From an uncultured Oscillospiraceae bacterium (GTDB taxonomy: Bacteria; Bacillota; Clostridia; Oscillospirales; Ruminococcaceae): a stretch of 11,152 nt of DNA. The DNA lies in contig CABUEI010000061.1 of the NCBI GenBank assembly GCA_902490585.1, forward strand, positions 1 to 11,152, in the 5' to 3' direction. The notes beneath the pieces were generated by a model that did not search any database, was not told the DNA's origin, and saw nothing but the letters and a program-made list of their open reading frames with translations. Shown piece by piece: positions 6,696 through 11,152 of this stretch. A program made the position numbers and the translations under genes. Numbering within the stretch: position 1 is the stretch's first letter; each line of letters begins with the position of its first letter.

Positions 6696-7376
6696 TCATC
6701 CCCCAAGATAAACCCTGAAATCCCTATCAATCAACGTTTTAACAAGCTCCTTGTTACTCCTGATCCTGTGGCTTGTTTCAATCCCGTATGCACTGTCAAA
6801 ATCTTTACTGTGCAGGTCGCTTCCTGCGGTGATTATCGTGTCTGCATTACCGAAAACACTTATTGCCTTTTCATTTTCAATATCACGGTTTCCTCTGTTG
6901 TAGCCCTCTATTCCGTCAACTATCGAAATATCGGGCACTTCATCGGGATTTGTTATGTAATCTCTGTCACGGAAAGGGTGAGCGAAAGCAATAAATCCGC
7001 CGACAGAATGTATTTCCTCAGCCCATGTCTTCAGATCCGCATTTCTCAGAAACGGACGTGACGAAAGAAATTCAGGCTCAAATCCGTATGCTAAAAATTC
7101 CTTGCCGTTGCCATAACCTTGTTCAACACCGAAAAACAGGTCAAAGTCAAGCTCCTCTGCGATTTTTTTACCGTTGGTATATGCCTTGGCGTACTGCTCT
7201 ATAAGTTCTTCCCACGGAAGAGCTCTGGAAACGCTTGTGTTGCCGCCGATAAAATGATTGGTTATCGCCGCCCCGTTAAAGCCGATTTTAACATACTGCT
7301 TTATCATATCCTCTATCGTATCGACAGCGCAGGCACTGCCTTCCTTTGTGTGCATGTGTAATTCGTATCTGAACAT
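6696..7376 (-). CDS. PHP-domain metal-dependent phosphohydrolase-like protein
   Basis: This 226-residue PHP-domain protein probably hydrolyses phosphate esters (substrate unknown) in the cytoplasm with bound Mn or Zn ions. The metal-ligand motifs are present in order: HMHT (7-10), ITNHF (38-42), GVEQG (83-87, Glu85), FAHPF (131-135), Glu157 in IEGYN, and GSDLHS (185-190). The domain fills the whole protein, with no polymerase or kinase extension, as in stand-alone PHP proteins related to the RNase AM/YciV and histidinol-phosphatase types. The frame continues upstream to 7496 but includes the promoter; ATG at 7376 has AAAGGAG about 7 bases before it and begins directly with the domain, so it is the real start. 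It is a single gene between the UDG-like gene and the tRNA remnant, transcribed from 7417-7445. Confidence 0.9.
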   Translation of the reverse strand: MFRYELHMHTKEGSACAVDTIEDMIKQYVKIGFNGAAITNHFIGGNTSVSRALPWEELIEQYAKAYTNGKKIAEELDFDLFFGVEQGYGNGKEFLAYGFEPEFLSSRPFLRNADLKTWAEEIHSVGGFIAFAHPFRDRDYITNPDEVPDISIVDGIEGYNRGNRDIENEKAISVFGNADTIITAGSDLHSKDFDSAYGIETSHRIRSNKELVKTLIDRDFRVYLGG

Positions 7377-7416
7377 ATAACGCTCCTTTTGATTTCGCCC
7401 AATCTGTGTTAAGTAT

Positions 7417-7445
7417 ATTGTACCACATTTCATCGGATTTGGCAA
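7417..7445 (-). promoter_or_regulatory. Sigma-A-type promoter of the PHP gene
   Basis: On the minus strand the -35 box TTGCCA (7440-7445) and the -10 box TACAAT (7417-7422) are 17 bases apart, about 41 bases before the PHP start codon. It lies just downstream of the tRNA terminator, so the PHP gene is transcribed independently. Confidence 0.8.
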
Positions 7446-7524
7446 AGGAGAAATCAAAGCATATTGAGCAAAGTCCCCCACGCAAACAAATAACAAATCA
7501 CAATCAAATTAAAAATAAACAAAG

Positions 7525-7556
7525 CAAAACAAAAAAGCCACCCTTACGAGCGACTT
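7525..7556 (-). terminator. Terminator of the disrupted tRNA-Arg gene
   Basis: On the minus strand the stem AAGTCGCTC / GGGTGGCTT (9 pairs, several G·U) closes on a GTAA tetraloop and is followed by TTTTTTGTTTT. It lies 8 bases after the tRNA CCA end. Its survival shows that the lower-coordinate side of the tRNA fragment is the original chromosome. Confidence 0.75.
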
Positions 7557-7563
7557 TTCTATC

Positions 7564-7607
7564 TGGCACCCCCTGCGGGAATCGAACCCACAACTAACCC
7601 TTAGGAG
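7564..7607 (-). tRNA. 3' fragment of tRNA-Arg(CCU), probable element attachment site
   Basis: On the minus strand 44 bases give the 3' part of a tRNA. They comprise the anticodon loop CTCCTAA (anticodon CCT, arginine), the 3' anticodon-stem strand GGGTT, a short variable loop, a complete T arm (GTGGG-TTCGATT-CCCGC), the 3' acceptor strand AGGGGGT, discriminator G and an encoded CCA. Upstream there is no D arm, no matching 5' acceptor strand (ACCCCCT) and no AACCC strand; the bases before the anticodon loop do not pair. So the gene is not functional here. Loss exactly from the anticodon loop is a known crossover position of tyrosine-recombinase elements in tRNA genes, and the intact tRNA should be regenerated at the far end of the element, outside the window. 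Confidence 0.85.
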
Positions 7608-7890
7608 AAGCCCCCGAGGGGCATTTTTGACTCCCTGCAAATCCCCGAAAATCCTTGATTTTACTGGCGTTTCCGGGGTTTCGTTGTTAGTAAATTCTCG
7701 TCCAAAACCTGCTAATTTTCCGTGGTTTTTTGCCTTCCTTTTAGCAGGGTATTAGCAAATGCAAAGAAATATGGGAAACATCATTGAGTTAATCTGTAGC
7801 CCATAAATCACAGGAAACGCATTTGAAGTTTACGCATTCTCTTATGCAAATCAATAATCTGTGTTCAAATATTATAATGGTTTTTTATAG
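7608..7890. other. Island end region, non-coding, with hairpins and TTAGCA repeats
   Basis: There is no gene here. Next to the tRNA remnant is a GCCCC/GGGGC hairpin followed by ATTTTT (7611-7628), then a nested imperfect stem CCCCGAAA ... TTTCCGGGG (7645-7680). Copies of the hexamer TTAGCA follow: one inverted (TGCTAAT, 7710-7716) and two direct about 10-11 bases apart (7741-7746 and 7751-7757). This layout, a core site flanked by short phased repeats, resembles the arm region of an integrative element attachment site. Beyond 7760 to the IS I see nothing. Confidence 0.5.
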
Positions 7891-8000
7891 TGGCTCAGTT
7901 GTCAAGACAAAAATCTAAGATTTTTATAATGAACTGATATGGTGGATAAGTTACGAGGAGCATGGGGAGAATAGTGGAATGCTCCCCAGATCCATGTATG

Positions 8001-9155
8001 CTAAGCTACATATGGCATCAACATTGCCGGATAGTAGCATTCAGCCGGTGTTTGATAATCAAGTGCAGAATGGCGCCGCTCAAAGTTATAGGTGTGGATA
8101 TATTGACCGATAGCAGCTCTGGCTTCCCTGATGTTGTTATACTGTGTCAGATAGGCTTCCTCATACTTGAAGCTACGAAACCAGCGTTCAATCATGATGT
8201 TGTCTGCCCAACGGCTTTTTCCATCCATGCTTTGACGAATACCATTTTCTTTTACGAAGTCAATGTACTGCTGACTTGTAAACTGACAGCCCTGATCAGA
8301 ATTTAAAATCTGCGGCTTGGCTACCTTAAAAGCCTTTTTCAAGGCATTGATGACCATTCGGGTATCAAGCGTATCATCAACCTCCCAGCCGACAATACAA
8401 CGGCTATACCAGTCGATTACGGCTGTCAGATACAGAAATCCGCGCTTGATTGGAATATATGTAATGTCAATAGACCATGCCTGGTTTGGTTTGTCTATGA
8501 CTGCATTGCGAAGAAGATAAGGACATACCTTGGCCTGTTGCATTCGCTTGGAAAGATTCATCTTTGGATAAATCGGGTAAATATCCATCTCATTCATGTA
8601 GCGTCTTGCCTTGCGGCGGCCAACATGATAACCACGGGTTTTTAGCTGTGCAGACATTTGTCTTGCGCCCCAGGTAGGATTGTCAGTATGAAGATGATCA
8701 ATAATCTCTTTGCAGGCCAGTTCTTCCTCCGACACAGGAGTGCCCTTGTAATAAATGCTTGTACGGTTGATATCAAGTAGCTTGGCACCAACAGAAGCCG
8801 GTATTTCCTTAGTCGTCAAAAGGTTTTGGACTAAACTTACTCTCGTAGTCAGGTCCGCAAATTTCTTCAGATTTTTTTTGAGCCAGTCAACCTGCATGGT
8901 TAACTGACCAACCTTTTTGGCGTACTCTGCTTTTTCTTTGCGTTCTTCTGCGAGCTTTTCCTTGAGGTTATCCTCACGCTTGTCATCGAACACAACTGCT
9001 GCATTATCAAGGAATTCCTTCTTCCAGTTGCGGAGCAGATTTGGTTGGATGTTATTTTCTGCTGCCAGGGTATTGAGATCTTTCTCCCCCTTAAGTAGTT
9101 CAATTACAAGGTCTGATTTAAATTTGGCACTAAAATTTCTTCTTTGTCTGGACAT
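8001..9155 (-). CDS. IS3-family transposase, OrfA and OrfB fused in one frame
   Basis: This 384-residue DDE transposase cuts and joins the element ends. Residues 1-50 form the OrfA helix-turn-helix (RRNFSAKFKSDLVIELLKGE ... NLLRNWKKEF) and 58-95 a charged coiled coil. A helix-turn-helix/HTH_21-type region is at about 115-215, and the rve integrase core at about 220-375. The catalytic triad is Asp230 (WSIDITYI), Asp287 (NSDQGCQF) and Glu323, with the Lys/Arg-position residue Lys330 seven residues later, as usual. In this family orfA and orfB normally overlap and are joined by -1 frameshifting. Here the join falls on an A8 tract (8872-8879, codons 93-95) and the frames are continuous. ATG at 9155 has AGAGAGG 10 bases upstream. 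Confidence 0.95.
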   Translation of the reverse strand: MSRQRRNFSAKFKSDLVIELLKGEKDLNTLAAENNIQPNLLRNWKKEFLDNAAVVFDDKREDNLKEKLAEERKEKAEYAKKVGQLTMQVDWLKKNLKKFADLTTRVSLVQNLLTTKEIPASVGAKLLDINRTSIYYKGTPVSEEELACKEIIDHLHTDNPTWGARQMSAQLKTRGYHVGRRKARRYMNEMDIYPIYPKMNLSKRMQQAKVCPYLLRNAVIDKPNQAWSIDITYIPIKRGFLYLTAVIDWYSRCIVGWEVDDTLDTRMVINALKKAFKVAKPQILNSDQGCQFTSQQYIDFVKENGIRQSMDGKSRWADNIMIERWFRSFKYEEAYLTQYNNIREARAAIGQYIHTYNFERRHSALDYQTPAECYYPAMLMPYVA

Positions 9156-9186
9156 AACAATGAATCCTCTCTTTCATACTGATTTA

Positions 9187-9215
9187 AGTATATCAGATTC
9201 ATTAAAATCTGTCCG
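9187..9215 (-). promoter_or_regulatory. Transposase promoter inside the IS end
   Basis: On the minus strand the -35-like CGGACA (9210-9215) and the -10 box TATACT (9187-9192) are 17 bases apart, about 32 bases before the transposase start. The -35 half falls in the terminal region of the IS, a common arrangement that keeps expression low. Confidence 0.55.
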
Positions 9216-9242
9216 AAAAAGTGTCTTAATTTATGAGACCAT

Positions 9243-9530
9243 TATACTCACGAAAGGACACACAAATCGGAGAGTGCTTCAAAAGCCGATTATCATACAG
9301 ATCCATTTGTCATCTTTTACATAAAATCAGAGCTCCGTCTCGTGACGGATCTCCAGAAAAATGTAAAGGCTATGCAGAATCAGGCTTATGCCCGGAAGGT
9401 AAAAATCGGCAATCTCCAACAAATGGCAAATACCCTGGTCATGTTTGCTGCGGTGGTTGACAAACTCATAGGTATGTGGTATACTTTTTATTTGAGAATA
9501 GCAAATTTGAATTCACAGCATAAAGTATGA
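9243..9530 (+). pseudogene. Remnant of a mobilisation/relaxase-type ICE protein (tentative)
   Basis: The plus-strand frame is open from the IS edge to a TGA at 9528-9530. The first 60 or so codons look like real protein: HERTHKSESASKADYHTDP, then FVIFYIKSELRLVTDLQ, then AYARKVKIGNLQQMANTLV. The last two blocks (9306-9434) recall the region after the nuclease domain in relaxase/mobilisation proteins of Clostridia conjugative elements. This match is from memory and not searched. There is no start codon with a ribosome binding site, the frame begins at the IS boundary, and after about 9434 (MFAAVVDKLIG...) the sequence no longer looks like that family. It is therefore an internal fragment with both ends lost. 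No matching N-terminal part exists on the other side of the IS, which suggests an IS-adjacent deletion. Confidence 0.45.
9457..9485 (+). promoter_or_regulatory. Near-consensus promoter upstream of the dehydrogenase gene
   Basis: A perfect -35 box TTGACA (9457-9462), a 17-base spacer and the -10 box TATACT (9480-9485) are present. This predicts a leader of about 130 bases before the ATG at 9622. A second, weaker candidate (TTGCGT at 9540-9545, 18 bases, TACAAT at 9564-9569) lies closer to the gene. I see no recognisable riboswitch in the leader, only short repeats such as GATGC/GCATC. Confidence 0.75.
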
Positions 9531-9621
9531 CAACAATTCTTGCGTGATGCTGAGGGTGAGTGCTACAATTTTTTGAGTATGCTTTTATGCATCAGTTCAT
9601 TATCTAAAGGGGGTAAATAGA

Positions 9622-10581
9622 ATGGCTTATAAGAAAGTGGTAGTTGCTGGTGGAGGCGTACTGGGAAGCCAGATTGCATTCCAGAGTGCTTATTGCGGAT
9701 TTGATGTGACCATCTGGCTCAGATCCGAATCTTCCATTGGTCGTACACAGCCGAAAATCGACAAACTGAAGGATACTTATTTAGCTGCAATCGAAGCAAT
9801 GTCACAAGACACCAAAGCATGGTGCGCTGGCATTGCGGATTCCGATCATTTCGATAAGGATGCGTGTATCGCAAAAACTCTTGCAGCATATGAAAATCTG
9901 AAGTTAGAACTGGACCTTACTAAGGCTTGTGAGAATGCAGATTTAGTAATCGAATCTATGACTGAAAATGTGCAGGATAAAATCACCTTTTATAAAAAAT
10001 TGGCACCTGTACTTCCTGAGAAGACTGTAATTGTAACCAATTCGTCCACACTTCTGCCGTCACAGTTTGCAAAATATACCGGCAGACCGAACAAATATTT
10101 ATCTCTGCATTTTGCTAATTCTATCTGGAAGAATAATACTGCCGAGATTATGGCTCAGAATCAGACCGAGCAAAAGTATTTTGACGAGGTAATGGAATTT
10201 GGAAACCAGATACGCATGATTTCTTTGCCTGTAAAGAAGGAGAAGAATGGTTATCTTCTGAATTCTATGCTGGTGCCTTTTCTGCTGAGTGGCTTAGATC
10301 TTTACGTATCAGGTGTATCTGATCCCCAGAGCATTGATATTGCATGGACACGTGGTACCGGTGCTCCGAAGGGCCCGTTCCAGATATTTGATACCGTAGG
10401 TCTCACCACCGCATACAATATTGTTATGCAATATCAAAAGGTACCTGGATTGTTTAGTCCGCTCCTAAAGAAGATGATGATGCCATATAACTTTAAGAAA
10501 ATGGCTGAGGTGTTGAAGAAATATATCGATGAAGGTAAGCTAGGAATGTCTTCTGGCGAAGGTTTTTACAAATATAAATAA
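9622..10581 (+). CDS. 3-hydroxyacyl-CoA dehydrogenase family protein
   Basis: This is a cytoplasmic NAD-dependent enzyme of the short, single-function 3-hydroxyacyl-CoA dehydrogenase family, which interconverts 3-hydroxyacyl-CoA and 3-oxoacyl-CoA. The 319-residue length is slightly over the usual 280-300. The NAD-binding Rossmann loop is AGGGVLGSQIA (9-19). The NADLVIESMTEN stretch (105-116), TNSSTL (139-144), catalytic-type His163 in SLHFANSIW and Glu175 in NTAEIM follow. The C-terminal domain has NGYLLNSMLVPF (209-220) and GAPKGPFQIFDTVGL (247-261), ending GEGFYKY as in the family. The usual HFFNP is HFANS, as in a branch I associate with lactobacilli and other Firmicutes, so the true substrate may not be a beta-oxidation intermediate. 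There are no thiolase, crotonase or acyl-CoA dehydrogenase neighbours. AAAGGGGG lies 8 bases before ATG. It stands alone as probable island cargo. Confidence 0.85.
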   Translation: MAYKKVVVAGGGVLGSQIAFQSAYCGFDVTIWLRSESSIGRTQPKIDKLKDTYLAAIEAMSQDTKAWCAGIADSDHFDKDACIAKTLAAYENLKLELDLTKACENADLVIESMTENVQDKITFYKKLAPVLPEKTVIVTNSSTLLPSQFAKYTGRPNKYLSLHFANSIWKNNTAEIMAQNQTEQKYFDEVMEFGNQIRMISLPVKKEKNGYLLNSMLVPFLLSGLDLYVSGVSDPQSIDIAWTRGTGAPKGPFQIFDTVGLTTAYNIVMQYQKVPGLFSPLLKKMMMPYNFKKMAEVLKKYIDEGKLGMSSGEGFYKYK

Positions 10582-10608
10582 TTCATCAACTCAATATAAT
10601 TTAGATTT

Positions 10609-10627
10609 GTCGCTGAGGCGGTTTTTT
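10609..10627 (+). terminator. Weak terminator after the dehydrogenase gene
   Basis: A short stem GTCGC/GCGGT (two G·U pairs) with loop TGAG is followed immediately by T6, 27 bases after the stop codon. The T tract is good but the stem is weak; the stronger hairpin at 10740-10771 could act as backup. Confidence 0.4.
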
Positions 10628-10739
10628 GGGAGCACCCGCTTAAGTTAATTTTATCTTTATTAAATTCCTCAAAAGTTTACTTGCGAATATTAAAAGAAAA
10701 ATGTAAAATTCCAGTTTGTCGAATTTACTCTAAATTAGC

Positions 10740-10771
10740 AAAGACCGCTTACAAAAGTGTAGGCGGTCTTT
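10740..10771. terminator. Bidirectional terminator between convergent genes
   Basis: A 14-pair stem (AAAGACCGC + TACA paired with TGTA + GCGGTCTTT, one T·G pair) closes on an AAAG loop. The paired A/T ends supply short U runs on both strands. It lies 8 bases after the stop of the minus-strand small protein gene and downstream of the plus-strand dehydrogenase gene, so it can end both transcripts. Confidence 0.85.
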
Positions 10772-10779
10772 ATTCGTGT

Positions 10780-10959
10780 TCAGATATATTTGATTTTGAA
10801 CTTTCTTTTCTTGGCTGAAATCACCTTGCAGAGAACATCGTCGACCCCGTCGGTGTATCTGCCTTTTGCTGTCATGCTGTTCTTTAAACGGATAAGTGAT
10901 TGCAACACTCTCCTGTATTCGTCATCGGAAAGATATAAATGATATTTCTGTTCTTTCAA
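10780..10959 (-). CDS. Small ICE-type hypothetical protein (59 residues), TTG start
   Basis: This short gene encodes KEQKYHLYLSDDEYRRVLQ at the N-terminus, then LIRLKNSMTAKGRYTDGVDD, and ends with the basic KKRKFKIKYI. I recall near-identical small proteins of unknown function scattered in conjugative and integrative elements of Clostridia; their role is not known. No membrane segment or Cys cluster is seen; the amphipathic helix (DDEYRRVLQSLIRLKNSM) and basic tail suggest a small DNA- or protein-binding regulator. The start is TTG at 10959: AGGAGG lies at 10968-10973 (8 bases upstream) and no ATG or GTG occurs in frame before it. A TATAAT -10 box lies shortly upstream (minus strand, around 10984-10990) but no good -35. 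The terminator at 10740-10771 follows directly. Confidence 0.75.
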   Translation of the reverse strand: MKEQKYHLYLSDDEYRRVLQSLIRLKNSMTAKGRYTDGVDDVLCKVISAKKRKFKIKYI

Positions 10960-10973
10960 AACAACCGCCTCCT

Positions 10974-11152
10974 GTTACCGCAATTATATAATGGGAAAGG
11001 GCATAGAAGTAGTGTGCGATTTTCTCTTGCCAACCCTTAAATGAACTAATTAACAGGGTAACGACCGCCTTTTCCATTAGCAGAAATTTTGCTCAATTTT
11101 TTCTGCCATTAGCAGAGAGGGCATTTTCATTAGCAAAATAGCGAAAATCCTG
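10974..11152. repeat. Region of helically spaced TTAGCA repeats
   Basis: Three copies of ATTAGCA in one orientation lie at 11076-11082, 11108-11114 and 11129-11135, each preceded by C. The offsets are 32 and 21 bases, close to three and two turns of the helix, so all face the same side of the DNA. A fourth copy is at 10733-10739. GCAGAAA/TTTCTGC forms an inverted repeat between the first two. I find no convincing gene in this stretch. A minus-strand ORF of about 50 residues (ATG near 11072) overlaps the start of the small protein gene but lacks a ribosome binding site. Confidence 0.6.

Larger units (their letters stand above)
7891..9241 (-). mobile_element. IS3-family insertion sequence
   Basis: About 1.35 kb contain a single transposase gene bounded by imperfect inverted ends. 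The left end reads TGGCTCAGTTGTCAAGACA and the right end, on the other strand, TGGTCTCATAAATTAAGACA; both later contain AGATTTT. Two internal palindromes lie near the ends: AAAAATCT/AGATTTTT on the left (around 7909-7925) and CAGATT/AATCTG on the right (around 9194-9211). I cannot find a clean short target duplication: the flanks TATAG and TTATA do not match as a direct repeat. This means the limits may be off by a few bases, or that one flank was changed by a later deletion. The copy appears complete and possibly active. Confidence 0.75.
7608..11152. mobile_element. Probable tRNA-integrated genomic island, decayed, right end not seen
   Basis: The left limit is the tRNA-Arg fragment at 7564-7607. 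To its right there are no housekeeping genes, and mobile-element parts are frequent: an IS3-family copy, a relaxase-like remnant, an ICE-type small protein gene, and TTAGCA repeat clusters near both visible ends. The bases look more A+T-rich than the backbone (by eye, not calculated), and gene strand use is mixed. No integrase or intact transfer gene is visible, so either they lie beyond the right edge or they were deleted, perhaps by the IS. The right boundary cannot be set from this window. Confidence 0.65.

Noticed and set aside
7377..7496. N-terminal extension of the PHP protein to 7496
   Set aside because: The extra 40 codons cover the promoter at 7417-7445, and the ATG at 7376 has a strong ribosome binding site directly before the PHP domain.
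7406..7597. Plus-strand reading frame ending GTPCGNRTHN
   Set aside because: The C-terminal residues are the well-known false translation of the reverse of a tRNA T arm and acceptor end; the rest is A-rich spacer and the PHP promoter.
9486..9621. Possible riboswitch in the dehydrogenase leader
   Set aside because: The leader is long enough, but I see only short inverted repeats and no conserved aptamer core or terminator/anti-terminator pair.
10982..11072. Minus-strand frame starting MEKAVVTLLISSF and overlapping the small protein gene start
   Set aside because: There is no ribosome binding site, the ATG lies inside a TTAGCA repeat, and the downstream part is out of frame with the better-supported gene at 10780-10959.
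11076..11135. Possible CRISPR array from the repeated ATTAGCA units
   Set aside because: The repeats are only 7-8 bases, spacing is 32 and 21 bases, and no cas gene is present.

Overview
The window looks like a gut-type Clostridia (Oscillospiraceae/Ruminococcus-like) chromosome. This rests on the site-2-protease–scpA–scpB–DUF2953 gene order, clear AGGAGG-type ribosome binding sites, and an ICE-type small protein typical of these bacteria. The genus is inferred, not proven.

Bases 1-7563 read as host backbone, with every gene on the minus strand. A promoter at 2653-2681 drives a membrane M50 protease, scpA, scpB (the condensin partners of SMC) and a DUF2953 protein cut by the left edge. To the right are a small charged protein with an internal motif repeat (2797-3021) and a roughly 280-bp spacer packed with hairpins between two copies of a 22-nt repeat. 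Next comes a two-gene transport operon: a TAXI-type periplasmic-binding lipoprotein, and 4 bases later a GltS-type sodium/glutamate carrier, with no TRAP permease in the window. Two single genes follow: a protein with features of the uracil-DNA glycosylase fold, with its own terminator, and a PHP-domain hydrolase with its own promoter.

At 7564-7607 lies only the 3' part of a tRNA-Arg(CCU) gene, from the anticodon loop to CCA, still followed by its terminator. The 5' part is missing. This is the scar expected where an integrative element entered a tRNA gene, so bases from about 7608 to beyond the right edge are probably a genomic island. Its visible part looks decayed. It has an end region with TTAGCA repeats, an IS3-family copy (about 7891-9241) whose orfA and orfB are fused in frame at an A8 tract, and a relaxase-like gene remnant abutting the IS. 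It then carries a complete 3-hydroxyacyl-CoA dehydrogenase-like gene with a near-consensus promoter, a 59-residue ICE-type small protein starting with TTG, and a second cluster of helically spaced TTAGCA repeats at the right edge. No integrase or intact conjugation gene is visible.

The points most worth following are the TAXI+GltS pairing, the truncated-tRNA island boundary with related sequence at both visible island ends, the A8 fusion of the transposase, and the divergent UDG-like protein.
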